A stretch of DNA of 35,258 nt from DATFYI01 sp035315125 (GCA_035315125.1 DATFYI010000021.1:1-35258); one strand, 5' to 3'. Shown: positions 23,475 through 33,006, numbered from the stretch's first letter. Program-made: numbers and translations. Notes: generated by a model from the sequence alone, not told the origin.

Positions 23475-24506
23475 ATGTCGCAAGTTTCACTTGCCCTGGT
23501 CGGTTTTGGTAATGTAGGCCAAGCCCTGTCCCGATTATTAATCCGGAAACAGGCTACTCTGGCCGCCCAATACGATGTCACATTTAGAGTAGTCGGAATT
23601 GCAACCGGACATCACGGCATTTGCATCGATCCTGACGGTATTGATCTGGAAAAATCGCTGGCATTGGTCGGAAGCGGCCAAAGCCTGGCTGCGCTATCCG
23701 CTCAGCCAGCTCCGGATTCAGTCACGGATTTTATCCAGGTTGCTCCAGCGGATATTCTTTTCGAAAATTCACCGACCAATCATGAAACCGGTCAGCCCGC
23801 TATCGCCTATTTGAGTGCGGCGTTTGAACGCGGCATGCACGCTATTACTGCCAATAAGGGTCCGATTGTACACGGTTATAACCAGCTCACCGAGCTGGCA
23901 AAGTCAAAGGGGAAACGATTCTTATTTGAATCGACTGTCATGGATGGCGCCCCCATCTTCTCGATCTTTCGTGCTGCACTACCTGCGGTTGATCTGCGTG
24001 GCTTTCATGGCATTCTTAATTCCTGTACAAACATGATCCTGGGCAGGATGGAGAAAGGCGAGAGCCTGGAACAGGCCATTGCCTATGCACAATCCATCGG
24101 AATTGCTGAAACCGACCCAAGCGAAGATGTGGATGGTTGGGACGCCTCAATAAAGGTGGCTGCCCTGGTTACAGTTTTGATGGGCATTCCGGTTACTCCC
24201 GATCAGGTGGACCGCCAGGGCATTCGCAAAATTACTCGTGAGATGATTGCTGAGGCCGAGCAAGCCGGGGAACGCTGGAAACTGGTTTGCACTGCTTATC
24301 GCCAGGGCAATGCCCTGCGCACACGCGTGGCGCCCGAACGAGTCACTCCTGATTCACCGCTGTTCAGCATCAATGGCACCAGCTCTTACGTTGAGTTCGA
24401 GACAGACGTGTTGCCCGGATTGGGAATTGTTGAAAACAACCCAAGCCCAGAAACCACCGCTTATGGTTTGCTGGCAGATATGATCAATGTATTGCGAAAC
24501 TCATGA
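23475..24506 (+). CDS. hom: homoserine dehydrogenase
   Basis: The enzyme reduces aspartate semialdehyde to homoserine for threonine and methionine synthesis. The 343-residue product has the Rossmann fingerprint GFGNVG at the start, the ANKGP motif near residue 135, the substrate-loop phrase LNSCTNMIL, and the catalytic region ETDPSEDVDGWDASIKVA with the conserved Asp and Lys. It has no C-terminal ACT domain (usual in the 430-residue form), so threonine feedback through that domain is absent. GGAGGAT precedes the ATG. folP follows after 46 bases. Similar short homoserine dehydrogenase-like proteins of other function exist, so the substrate is probable and not certain. Confidence 0.88.
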   Translation: MSQVSLALVGFGNVGQALSRLLIRKQATLAAQYDVTFRVVGIATGHHGICIDPDGIDLEKSLALVGSGQSLAALSAQPAPDSVTDFIQVAPADILFENSPTNHETGQPAIAYLSAAFERGMHAITANKGPIVHGYNQLTELAKSKGKRFLFESTVMDGAPIFSIFRAALPAVDLRGFHGILNSCTNMILGRMEKGESLEQAIAYAQSIGIAETDPSEDVDGWDASIKVAALVTVLMGIPVTPDQVDRQGIRKITREMIAEAEQAGERWKLVCTAYRQGNALRTRVAPERVTPDSPLFSINGTSSYVEFETDVLPGLGIVENNPSPETTAYGLLADMINVLRNS

Positions 24507-24552
24507 GCCGGTCAAATCAAACCCCAACTGGCTGTGATGGAGCACATAATTA

Positions 24553-25431
24553 ATGTCTGAATTATCATTCCCGTTAGATTGGAACAGCCGTACGTATGTG
24601 ATGGGCGTGATCAACCTGACGCCGGACAGCTTTTCCGGCGACGGTCTGGCAACACGACCTGATTGGTTGCAAGCTGTGCTGGAGCAGGCTCGCCGTTTTG
24701 TCAGCGCCGGGGTAGACATTCTGGATTTGGGGGGTGAGAGCACGCGCCCAGGCGCCCAGTTGGTCAGTGAAGATGAGGAATTGGAGCGAGTCCAGCCTGC
24801 CGTCCAGTTGATTGTCAAAGAGGGATTGGATGTATTGTTGAGCGTGGATAGCTATAAGGCCAAAGTGGCAGAAAAGGCTCTACAGGCCGGCGCCCATTGG
24901 ATCAATGATGTTTGGGGGTTGCGAGCCGATCCAGAAATGGCTGCTGTGGCAGCACGGCAAGGGGTGCCGGTTATCTTAATGCATAACCGCATGACGCCAT
25001 CCAATGCTGAATTGCGGGAACGCCTGGGTGGGCACTACGTGGGGGTACATTATCAAAATTTGCTGGAGGACGTAAAAAGAGAGCTTCTGGAAAGTGTGGA
25101 AATTGCCCATGCTGCCGGAATATCAGACGACCGGATTATCCTCGATCCGGGTCTGGGCTTTGGTAAGACAGTCGAGCAAAGCCTGGAGCTGATTGATCGC
25201 CTGGATGAAATATGCGCCCTGGGCTATCCGGTTTTATTAGGCCCCTCACGGAAATCATTTATTGGATATACTCTCAACCTGCCGCCTGACCAGCGCATTG
25301 AAGGCACCGCAGCCGCGGTGGCGGTTGGAATTACACGCGGCGCCAATATCGTGCGGGTTCATGACGTCGAGGCGATTGTACGGGTGGCGCGCATGACAGA
25401 TGCGATCGTACGACATCATCAGCATAGTTGA
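24553..25431 (+). CDS. folP: dihydropteroate synthase
   Basis: FolP joins para-aminobenzoate to dihydropterin pyrophosphate in folate synthesis and is the sulfonamide target. The 292-residue TIM barrel has the expected motifs in order: MGVINLTPDSFSGDG, LDLGGESTRPGA, LSVDSYKAKVAEKAL, WINDVWG, LMHNR, ILDPGLGFGKT, LLGPSRKSFIG, and GTAAAVAVGITRGANIVRVHDV near the end. Length is normal. A GGAG lies a little far (about 11 bases) from the ATG. No other folate genes adjoin it. Confidence 0.97.
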   Translation: MSELSFPLDWNSRTYVMGVINLTPDSFSGDGLATRPDWLQAVLEQARRFVSAGVDILDLGGESTRPGAQLVSEDEELERVQPAVQLIVKEGLDVLLSVDSYKAKVAEKALQAGAHWINDVWGLRADPEMAAVAARQGVPVILMHNRMTPSNAELRERLGGHYVGVHYQNLLEDVKRELLESVEIAHAAGISDDRIILDPGLGFGKTVEQSLELIDRLDEICALGYPVLLGPSRKSFIGYTLNLPPDQRIEGTAAAVAVGITRGANIVRVHDVEAIVRVARMTDAIVRHHQHS

Positions 25432-25455
25432 CCGAATAAACAGGATCATTCAATA

Positions 25456-27213
25456 TTGACTGGAGTGGTGGGAAACGAAAACGAGCTTACGCCTGCACAA
25501 AACCTGGATGCCTCGCTCGATGTGAGTGCCGCTAATCCTGCCAGGAGCGCACGATCACCGGATTTTTCAAATGTCTTGCTGGCCTGGTTGGAACGTGCCT
25601 CGGATTGGCTTGTGGCTGGTCTGGTGCTGGTCTTCCTGGTGTGTGGGATTGCAACTCTGCCGCAATACGGGTTGACCTGGGACGAGGGTCTGGGCAATTT
25701 GTTCTTTGGCGAGCGTTATTTTTATTATCTGACCACCTTTACCTATAAATTCCTGGACTTTAAAGCCAACCTGGCTGCCACTCAAAAACTTCCGCTGGAT
25801 TTGTTTGCTTCTCCTTATCACGATCAACCTTATCTCTACCCCCCGCTGGCAGACACACTTTCGGCAGCCAGTATGCATCTATTTTCCTATAGTCTGCATT
25901 GGATGGACCCGGTGGATGCTTTTCACCTGGTGAAAGTAGTCCTGGCAGGGCTGTTCTTATGGTTCTTTTATCGCTTCGCAGCCAGATATTTAAGCAAACT
26001 GGCGGCATTTTTTGCGACGTTGTTTCTGGCGGTCTTTCCCCGCTTTTGGGGCGATATGCACTTCAATCCCAAAGATGTACCGGAGATGATCTTTTTTGGA
26101 TTGTGTATCATGGCATATGTGGCCTGGTATGAGCAGCCGCATTGGGCCAAAGCGCTGGGTGTTGGCTTGCTGGCTGGATCTGCTCTGGCAATAAAGGTAA
26201 ATGCCGTTTTTATCCCGATCATCCTTTTGTTGGGTGTCTGGCCCTGGGATTTGAGCAACCCCAAAACCTGGCTGGCTTTGGGCCAGGACCTGCTCAGACG
26301 CCTTCCCCATTATGTGCTGATGGCATTGAGCTGTGCCGGCCTGTATTACCTGTCCTGGCCTTATATCTATGGCAACCCACTGCTGGCGAAAACCTATTTT
26401 AGCTATATGGCAACCCAGGAGGGCCGGGTAGGTTGGCCTGGCTGGAGCTGGCAGCCATTGACCCAGGTTCTTACTACCATGCCTGAGGTGTTGCTGGTAT
26501 TGTTTTTGATCGGTCTGGTGCTGGCCTGCCGCCAACTATTCAAAGAAAAATCGATGATCTGGCGGCTGTTACTGGTCTGGTGCCTGCTGCCGATTTTCAG
26601 GATCTCGTTGCCGGGTATGATTAATTTCGATGGGATCCGTCACTTCCTGGAATTCTTGCCGGCGGCCATGTTGCTGGCAGGTTATGGGGCGGCTGCAATG
26701 GTGCAGTGGATTGCACGGGCCCGGCCGCGCTGGCAACTGGCGCTCAGCCTTGCTATTGTGCTTTTCGTGGGCATCAATACCGCCAATATCCTGGCGCGCT
26801 ATTATCCATACGAATACACCTATTACAATAGTCTCATAGGTGGGCTGCCGGGCGCCCGGCAGATCTTCGGTGCGTCTGAGGCAACGGATTACTGGGCTTC
26901 CAGCTACCGCCAGGGTTTAGCCTGGATCGATCAAAATGTCCCAGCCGGTTCCAGCTTGCAGGCGCCCGTCGCGAACTGGTTGGTTCAAATCACCCGGCGG
27001 GTCTGGCTGCGCCCGGACATCCAGGTAGTGCCAGCCGACCAACAGGAGCGCGCCTATAAGTCCAACCATCCGGTCTACGTCATGTTTATCGACCGTCCCG
27101 GGTTTTATAATAATTTAGCCCAATACTGCACCCAAAAACTGAAGCCCGTTCACGAAATCGACGTCGACGGGGCGCCGGTGCTGTGGATCTTTTTGCTTCC
27201 CACTGGTTCCTGA
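25456..27213 (+). CDS. GT39/ArnT-like membrane glycosyltransferase
   Basis: This 585-residue polytopic protein has a cytoplasmic start of about 50 residues and roughly eleven membrane helices. The first outside loop carries LTWDEGLGN with Asp76-Glu77, the acidic pair used by GT-C enzymes of the GT39/GT83 type to act on lipid-linked sugars. Further conserved-looking parts are HFNPKDVPEM in the middle and a soluble C-terminal tail of about 130 residues. The start is a TTG at 25456, since no ATG precedes the first helix; AGGA lies about 11 bases before it. Donor and acceptor are unknown. It begins 24 bases after folP and is followed after 23 bases by a second large membrane protein, which suggests that the two act together. 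Confidence 0.82.
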   Translation: MTGVVGNENELTPAQNLDASLDVSAANPARSARSPDFSNVLLAWLERASDWLVAGLVLVFLVCGIATLPQYGLTWDEGLGNLFFGERYFYYLTTFTYKFLDFKANLAATQKLPLDLFASPYHDQPYLYPPLADTLSAASMHLFSYSLHWMDPVDAFHLVKVVLAGLFLWFFYRFAARYLSKLAAFFATLFLAVFPRFWGDMHFNPKDVPEMIFFGLCIMAYVAWYEQPHWAKALGVGLLAGSALAIKVNAVFIPIILLLGVWPWDLSNPKTWLALGQDLLRRLPHYVLMALSCAGLYYLSWPYIYGNPLLAKTYFSYMATQEGRVGWPGWSWQPLTQVLTTMPEVLLVLFLIGLVLACRQLFKEKSMIWRLLLVWCLLPIFRISLPGMINFDGIRHFLEFLPAAMLLAGYGAAAMVQWIARARPRWQLALSLAIVLFVGINTANILARYYPYEYTYYNSLIGGLPGARQIFGASEATDYWASSYRQGLAWIDQNVPAGSSLQAPVANWLVQITRRVWLRPDIQVVPADQQERAYKSNHPVYVMFIDRPGFYNNLAQYCTQKLKPVHEIDVDGAPVLWIFLLPTGS

Positions 27214-27236
27214 CCCTTGGAGAACGGTAGTCAAGC

Positions 27237-29018
27237 ATGCTTTTTTCTGTACTGATCTGGATTTATACGTTAATTTTCATTTTTCTGTACGGCTGGCTGG
27301 CCGCCAGATGGCTGTCGCGCTTATTTGGATGCGTAGACATGCAAAGTCTTTCTTTTCCAATAATCTGGGCGGCTGGCCTGGCGCTGGCGACCAGTCTGGC
27401 ATCCGTTTTATCGCTTTTTATGAAAATTGGTCTGGCTGCACATGGCATCCTGCTGGCAGGGGCGATATTGAGCCTGGTAATTAATTTCCGCCAAATCCGT
27501 TCCTGGATGGCATCTGCCTGGCTAAAGATAAAAGCGATTACACCGCTGGTTTGGGTGCTGGCGCTGCTGGCTTTCTTGACCCTCCTGGAAATATCCACTC
27601 TGAAACCGGCCAACCCGGATACCGAAATCTACCATGCACAGGCTATCCATTGGATCGAAAGTTATCCGGCCGTTCCGGGCCTGGGAAATCTGCATACCCG
27701 CCTGGCTTTTGACTCGGCCTGGTTGGTCGCAAATGCCGTATTTAGTTTCTCGTTTTTAAAGCTGCGCTCCTTTCATCTGCTGGGCAGTGTGTTTTTGCTG
27801 GTTTGTGGGATCTATTTTATTGGCGGGCTCAGCCAGCTTATCCGCCGAGAGATTAAACCGTCCATAATCTTAAAAGTGCTGCTCTTGCCGGTCATCTTTC
27901 TCATCTTCGGCAGCGAGGCCTCCTCGCCGGGCACGGATTTGCCGGCAGCGCTGCTGATCTGGATTATTCTTTTAGGTTGGGTGGAGCTGATTGAAAAAGG
28001 GGAGGAAAACGCCGGGCTGCCAGCTATTCTTTTACTGCTTCTGTCAGTCTTTACGATAACGATCAAGTTGTATGGCGCGCCGCTTTTGCTGGCAGTAATT
28101 ATTCCCTTTATCCACCCAGGCAGAACTAATGCGGTCTTAAGCCTGGAAAGTGATCCATCTCAACAGATTCCACACACAAATAACCCCTTCAAAACCAGAT
28201 CAGGGTTTTGGTTCAAATTTGCCTTGCTTACAGCCTTGATTCTATTGCCCTGGCTGGCGCGCAATGTAATCCTGTCCGGCTATTTGGTATATCCCGTTCC
28301 TGCCGTTGATATTTTTCAATTTGATTGGAAAATCCCATACGATCGTGCCGTTAGCGAGCAGCAGGCCATCCAGGCCTGGGCCAGGGTGCCCACCTTGCCA
28401 TTGAATGTGGTCAGATCCATGTCGCTACACACCTGGCTACGTCTCTGGCTCAGCCGCCAGACCTTCAACCGGCGCATTATTCTATTTGTGGTACTGCTGG
28501 CGCCAGCGGTTTATCTTATCCTCGGTCTGTTTTTCCGAAAGAGACTGGCCCGTCCGATCCACATTTTTTTACCCTATTTAGCGGTGGTGTTGGTAGCCTA
28601 TGCCGGAGTGATTTTCTGGTTTATCGCCGCTCCGGACATCCGTTTTGGATATGGTTACCTGATTATGACGCTGCTTTTAGTTCTGCTACCGCCCTTGTAT
28701 TATGCCTTGCGCTGGGCGACCCTCAAATTTAAAAAAACCTCGCTGTTATTACTGCTGATTTTGATTTTGTACCAGAGCAGTGTATTGGTACTCTCGCTTG
28801 ATACAAAAACCCTCACCAGCCGGTTGGTATTGCCGGCAGATTATGTCAACCTTCCCACCCATCCTTGCAATTTCCGCAACTTCGAAATCTCGTGTGCTGA
28901 CCAGTTCTCGGTGTGCGGATATAGCCCTTTTCCATGCGCTCCCAACCCTGATCCGGCGGTGGCCATGCGTGGTAAGCATTTTCAGGATGGCTTTTATTAC
29001 GAAGGTACGCCTAAATAA
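27237..29018 (+). CDS. large GT-C-like membrane protein
   Basis: The 593-residue product has about twelve hydrophobic segments. After the helix near residues 104-120 comes an outside loop with NPDTEIYHAQAIHW (Asp128, Glu130, His133), then PGLGNLHTRLAFDS. This resembles the acidic first loop of GT-C glycosyltransferases, although the family is not one I can name with confidence; LIC_10190-type membrane proteins are the nearest recollection. The C-terminus is a short soluble, cysteine-containing tail (five Cys near residues 547-571), possibly outside the cell. It follows the GT39-like gene by 23 bases and ends 19 bases from the convergent phosphofructokinase gene. Envelope glycan assembly is the likely field. 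Confidence 0.72.
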   Translation: MLFSVLIWIYTLIFIFLYGWLAARWLSRLFGCVDMQSLSFPIIWAAGLALATSLASVLSLFMKIGLAAHGILLAGAILSLVINFRQIRSWMASAWLKIKAITPLVWVLALLAFLTLLEISTLKPANPDTEIYHAQAIHWIESYPAVPGLGNLHTRLAFDSAWLVANAVFSFSFLKLRSFHLLGSVFLLVCGIYFIGGLSQLIRREIKPSIILKVLLLPVIFLIFGSEASSPGTDLPAALLIWIILLGWVELIEKGEENAGLPAILLLLLSVFTITIKLYGAPLLLAVIIPFIHPGRTNAVLSLESDPSQQIPHTNNPFKTRSGFWFKFALLTALILLPWLARNVILSGYLVYPVPAVDIFQFDWKIPYDRAVSEQQAIQAWARVPTLPLNVVRSMSLHTWLRLWLSRQTFNRRIILFVVLLAPAVYLILGLFFRKRLARPIHIFLPYLAVVLVAYAGVIFWFIAAPDIRFGYGYLIMTLLLVLLPPLYYALRWATLKFKKTSLLLLLILILYQSSVLVLSLDTKTLTSRLVLPADYVNLPTHPCNFRNFEISCADQFSVCGYSPFPCAPNPDPAVAMRGKHFQDGFYYEGTPK

Positions 29019-29037
29019 CCTTTCCTGGCAATGCTGG

Positions 29038-30327
29038 CTAGACCGAAAATGGGCTTGGCCCAACGCCGATCAGGTAGCCAAAGCGCTCTTTCAATTCTCT
29101 CCCGCTCAGTTTGGTATGCACGGCCAGCCTTTCAAACAGCAGCGCATCATTGGCGTATTCCGGCTTAAGACGCGTCATAGCCTGGTACGCTGATTGGTAG
29201 CGGAATGAGCTGGTATCAACCATCCGTACTTCCGTCCGGCCTGTCTCCGGGTTGATCATTTCATAGTATGGTATGGGCACAATCTGGTTATGCTGCAAGG
29301 TGATAATGGCATTCGTGCCGCCTTTTGACAGGAATTCAATTGCCGCACTGCCCAGAATACGTGTGTATTCAATATCAAATGCGGTCGGCGGGGCGCAGCG
29401 CAGCTCATAACCCAGCACGTGTTTTATGAAGCGGGTTTGGACGCCTAATTGAAGTAATTCTTTGTCCAGTTCCTTTTTCAGGATATCCAGAAAGTTGACC
29501 TCTGCCAGCCGGATGTGGCCATGTTCGTCCCTTTCAACGTTATCTAAAGTGTTAAGATCTTCATGGGAAAGGTGCTCCAGAATCCCCTCAGCCAGCAGAG
29601 CTACTCCGTAGGGTTTATTTTCTTGCAGCCGTAGCAGGACGGTAGTGGCCAGAATATCGACTACTTCTTTCAGACGAATATCTCTGCCTCGCCATTCTTC
29701 AGGGATTAACGTAATGGTTGCCACGGCGCTATTGCCAATACCCAGGGCCAGATGACCGGATTGGCGTCCCATCGTCATCACCAGAAACCAATGCTGGTTG
29801 GTGATGGCATCTCGTTTCAAGTTCATTACCAGGCGAGCACCCATTTCACGAGCGGTTTCAAATCCAAAAGTCGGGATATCTTCAGGCAGAGGCAGGTCGT
29901 TGTCGATTGTTTTGGGTACATGCACCGAGCGTAAGGCAATCCCCATGTTTTCCTGGGCAAAACGAGCCACTCGCGAGGCTGAATATGCCGTATCGTCGCC
30001 TCCAATAGAGACCATAGCAGAAATTCCGGCGTTCTGTAATGCGGATACGCATTTGCGCAAGTCCTCATCGGATTTGGTGGGATTGGCCCGCGCAGTCCGT
30101 AATATAGAGCCGCCCTCGTTATGGATGTAGCTTACGTTTTCAGGCGTCAGCGTCAGACCAACGATCTTACCTTCCATGAGGTGCTTGAATCCATCATAGA
30201 TGCCGATGACTTCCAAATTATTTTTTGCGGCCTCGTTGGTTACGGAGTGGATGACTCCATTAATACCTGGGGCAGGTCCCCCACCGACCAGAATTCCAAT
30301 TCGATAGATTGGCGGATTGATGGCCAT
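29038..30327 (-). CDS. phosphofructokinase, probably pyrophosphate-dependent
   Basis: The 429-residue protein belongs to the phosphofructokinase A family and phosphorylates fructose 6-phosphate. The glycine-rich start GGGPAPGINGVI, the GGDDT motif (109-113), PKTIDND (138-144) and MGRQSGHLAL are all present. ATP-using enzymes have Gly in the second position of GGDG and GTIDND; Asp112 and Lys139 here are the residues that mark pyrophosphate-dependent enzymes by blocking ATP and binding PPi. Reversible PPi-linked glycolysis is therefore predicted. A GAGGG-type ribosome binding site precedes the ATG. It is the third of three minus-strand genes after gdhA and the PEP-synthase-like gene, 66 bases from the latter. 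PPi specificity is inferred from two residues. Confidence 0.88.
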   Translation of the reverse strand: MAINPPIYRIGILVGGGPAPGINGVIHSVTNEAAKNNLEVIGIYDGFKHLMEGKIVGLTLTPENVSYIHNEGGSILRTARANPTKSDEDLRKCVSALQNAGISAMVSIGGDDTAYSASRVARFAQENMGIALRSVHVPKTIDNDLPLPEDIPTFGFETAREMGARLVMNLKRDAITNQHWFLVMTMGRQSGHLALGIGNSAVATITLIPEEWRGRDIRLKEVVDILATTVLLRLQENKPYGVALLAEGILEHLSHEDLNTLDNVERDEHGHIRLAEVNFLDILKKELDKELLQLGVQTRFIKHVLGYELRCAPPTAFDIEYTRILGSAAIEFLSKGGTNAIITLQHNQIVPIPYYEMINPETGRTEVRMVDTSSFRYQSAYQAMTRLKPEYANDALLFERLAVHTKLSGRELKERFGYLIGVGPSPFSV

Positions 30328-30393
30328 AGATCACCCTCAAAATATGACTTATTTGAGAATGATTGTACACAGATTTGTTGCTATTCACAATAC

Positions 30394-32958
30394 TTACATG
30401 GTCTCATCCGGAACACAAAACGCAATCGCCTGGCCTTTATCATCATCCATAATCAGATCGAGGTGGCAGCCTGCTGCGTAGTCGTTTACGTCGATCAGGC
30501 GCAAGCACTCACTGATCGCAGTGCTTGTCTCGATATATTGGCCGATCCGGTTGGGGATCTCATAGAAAAACTGCCGGTTGAACGAAGCCCCTTTGTCTTC
30601 CAGGTTAATAGCCACTGGATAGATGTTTGCTTCCATCAAATCCTGGAAGAAATGGGTTCCCAGTGATGGGTCTGGAGCGGGCCCGATTCCTTTTCCCGAA
30701 AGTTCTACCAATGCGGCAGAATTATTGATATCGCTGTAGCCTACAAAAACACCCAGGTCAGGGTTAATCGTTCCCCAACGGCCTGGACCGACACAAATGA
30801 ACGACTTTTGGTCCAGTTTTTTATTCAAATGAGCGATCACCCGGCTGAGCTCATTCCGCACTGCCTGGGTTGGCAGTTGGAAATAACCTTCCGGTGTTAC
30901 AAAGAGCACTTTACGGATATTTTTTACCGTACCCTGCGGAACCATAAAGCAAGTCGTAAAAATGATCTGTTCTGGTTCTAGATTCTTGGGCAGAACAGCC
31001 GTGAGACTGCCGCGCAGGACACTCTGTGGGCGGCATTGCAAAAGTGAAATCTGAACGCCCGGTTTTGTTTTATCCGTTTCCACCACCCGTAAAGTAAACT
31101 CAAAATCTACCGGGACATGATAATGTTCTTCTAAGGTTTTAAGGATTTTGGTCATAAGCCCGGCGAAAGGTGTCCGCCGCAGCAAATCTTCGTATGTAAT
31201 GGCCAGTTTATTAATATCGTCCGTCATAATTCGCCCGCGCGGTGTGGATAGATATCCATCTTCGTCGATCTGCACGAAATAACGCAAACCAGGGTAATCT
31301 GGACGCATGACTTGTGAAACCGGCAGGGTCTTGAACTTGTTTTCCTGCAAGTCAATCAGGTCGATATATTGTTGGGAATAATACCGGATGGCTTCAGGGG
31401 TATCATCCGGGTGCAGTGTGGGATGGCTTAGCGCCACCAGTCGCGGATAATCATTCCCCACACGCTCAACAGCCCGGGTTCCCAGACCCCATACCAGACG
31501 GACGAAGCCATCTTCTTTGCGAATCTGGGGTGACCACCGGTACAAATTATGGCTAAATGCCACGCCGGCGCCTTGCGGGAAGAAATACCGGCCATATTGC
31601 TCACCCTGTACCGTTTGGATCAGCACCGCCATGCGCTCGTCATAATCCTGCAGTCCATTAGCACGACGGTAAAGCAGAGCTTCGGGTTTAAGTGTGCTGG
31701 AGTAAATCCTGGCGATTGCCCGGGTCAGAGCTTGCAGGTTTTGTTGGGGGCTGCCCTGGTTTGGTAGAAAAACACTTTCGTATTTTCCGGCAAAAGATGT
31801 GCCGAAATTATCTTCCAACAAACTGGAAGATCGGACGATAATCGGTTTATGCTCGATCTGTTCTAACAATTCGCCCAGCGAGCAGAGTATCTCCGGAGGG
31901 AATTCTCCGGCAATAAATTCCTCTCGAATTTGGGGATACTCGCTGCGGATTTGATCCTCAGTCTTGTATTTCTGGTTATTCCAATGCATCAAGCCGTTCA
32001 TTGCCATAAACAAATAAAGCAGGTCGGACCCAAGAAAGAATGATTCCGGCGTCTGAATGCAATTGCGTAATGGCTCTTCCAGTACCTCATTAAGAATACG
32101 GGCAGCCAGGATCATGCCTGCCGCCTTTCCCCCGATCCGACCATTGCCTATTTTTCGGCGAAAAATTCCACTCAGATCGTCGATTGTAAACCATTCTTTA
32201 GCGATATTGATGTAGGTCAGTTGGTCGCTGATCAACCGCCGGATCAGCGCGACTTTGATTTCCCTGATACGGTGTTCATAGGGTCGACGATCTGCCTCGG
32301 AAAGTTTTTCGATGGCAGCCGCCTGTTCAAGCAGTGTATTTTCCGGAGAGAATTCCGGTTCGAAGGAAGCCAGTAAAACCTGCATTCTACGCGCTTCCTC
32401 ATCCAAAGATCCCACCGCAACCCGGCTTTGAGCTTCTTCTCGCTGCCAGATCTGACTGGTGCGTACGAACATATGATTGACCAGCATGCCAAATCCGCGA
32501 TTTTCTTGCACATCGCGGTCTTCGATCATCTGGATATCCAGGGTGTAGCAGGAGGGGGAAGCGCTGGCGCAATGAATGCGCTTACGACTTTCCGAGATGG
32601 CGCTTTCCAGCGTGGTGCCCAGTGCGGATAAAGCCGCGCTTTTGCGCCCAACCCAGGCTACCAGGTTGATGCCTACCTGTGAAGAAGAGAGGGTTGGGTT
32701 CTCTGGTTTTGACCGTAAGAAAGAATATTCAGGCCCATACTGATAAACAGCTTTTACAGTTTTGTCAACCTTACCGAGATAGTCGCCCACCTGGCGAACC
32801 AGGCATTCGGATACTGTCGCACAAATGTCGCAGCGGCCTACTTTGAGGGCTTGCAGTACCAGTTTCGGGTCACCCTGAAATTTTAAATCGGCACAGTTTT
32901 GTATAGCCTTATCCAATAATTGATCGGCCAAAACTTGGTCATCTAGCGTGCCTGGCAT
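30394..32958 (-). CDS. PEP/pyruvate-binding-domain protein lacking phosphohistidine domain
   Basis: The 854-residue protein has an N-terminal region of about 260 residues with a cysteine group (Cys43, Cys46, Cys52) and further Cys near residue 150. The ATP-grasp-like domain of PEP synthase and PPDK follows: GRIGGKAAGM near 274, IIVRSSSLLEDNFGTSFAGKY near 372, MAVLIQTVQG near 445, and VDFEF with LLQCRPQS near 641. Normally a swivelling domain with a TSHAA-type phosphohistidine and a PEP-binding barrel come next; both are absent. The last 190 residues are unlike them. It is thus not an ordinary PEP synthase. Start choice: AAGGAGG is 6 bases before the ATG at 32958; an ATG at 32961 is too close, and an in-frame ATG at 33015 would place a hairpin inside the gene. 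Confidence 0.82.
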   Translation of the reverse strand: MPGTLDDQVLADQLLDKAIQNCADLKFQGDPKLVLQALKVGRCDICATVSECLVRQVGDYLGKVDKTVKAVYQYGPEYSFLRSKPENPTLSSSQVGINLVAWVGRKSAALSALGTTLESAISESRKRIHCASASPSCYTLDIQMIEDRDVQENRGFGMLVNHMFVRTSQIWQREEAQSRVAVGSLDEEARRMQVLLASFEPEFSPENTLLEQAAAIEKLSEADRRPYEHRIREIKVALIRRLISDQLTYINIAKEWFTIDDLSGIFRRKIGNGRIGGKAAGMILAARILNEVLEEPLRNCIQTPESFFLGSDLLYLFMAMNGLMHWNNQKYKTEDQIRSEYPQIREEFIAGEFPPEILCSLGELLEQIEHKPIIVRSSSLLEDNFGTSFAGKYESVFLPNQGSPQQNLQALTRAIARIYSSTLKPEALLYRRANGLQDYDERMAVLIQTVQGEQYGRYFFPQGAGVAFSHNLYRWSPQIRKEDGFVRLVWGLGTRAVERVGNDYPRLVALSHPTLHPDDTPEAIRYYSQQYIDLIDLQENKFKTLPVSQVMRPDYPGLRYFVQIDEDGYLSTPRGRIMTDDINKLAITYEDLLRRTPFAGLMTKILKTLEEHYHVPVDFEFTLRVVETDKTKPGVQISLLQCRPQSVLRGSLTAVLPKNLEPEQIIFTTCFMVPQGTVKNIRKVLFVTPEGYFQLPTQAVRNELSRVIAHLNKKLDQKSFICVGPGRWGTINPDLGVFVGYSDINNSAALVELSGKGIGPAPDPSLGTHFFQDLMEANIYPVAINLEDKGASFNRQFFYEIPNRIGQYIETSTAISECLRLIDVNDYAAGCHLDLIMDDDKGQAIAFCVPDETM

Positions 32959-32975
32959 CATTGTCCTCCTTAGCA

Positions 32976-33006
32976 CCCACCCGGCTGATTGATCCAACCG
33001 GGTGGG
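32976..33006. other. hairpin just upstream of the PEP-synthase-like gene
   Basis: CCCACCCGG (32976-32984) and CCGGGTGGG (32998-33006) form a perfect 9-bp GC-rich stem with a 13-base loop. Read on the plus strand it is followed by CTTTT, like a terminator, but no plus-strand gene leads into it. On the minus strand it lies between gdhA and the ribosome binding site of the next gene, so it may be an mRNA processing or stabilising element. Confidence 0.6.

Noticed and set aside
25990..26535. 181-residue minus-strand open frame
   Set aside because: It lies wholly opposite the GT39-like gene, has no ribosome binding site and a low-complexity Gln/Arg-rich product.
30394..32958. Annotation as functional phosphoenolpyruvate synthase (ppsA)
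   Set aside because: The phosphohistidine domain and PEP/pyruvate barrel needed for the reaction cannot be found.
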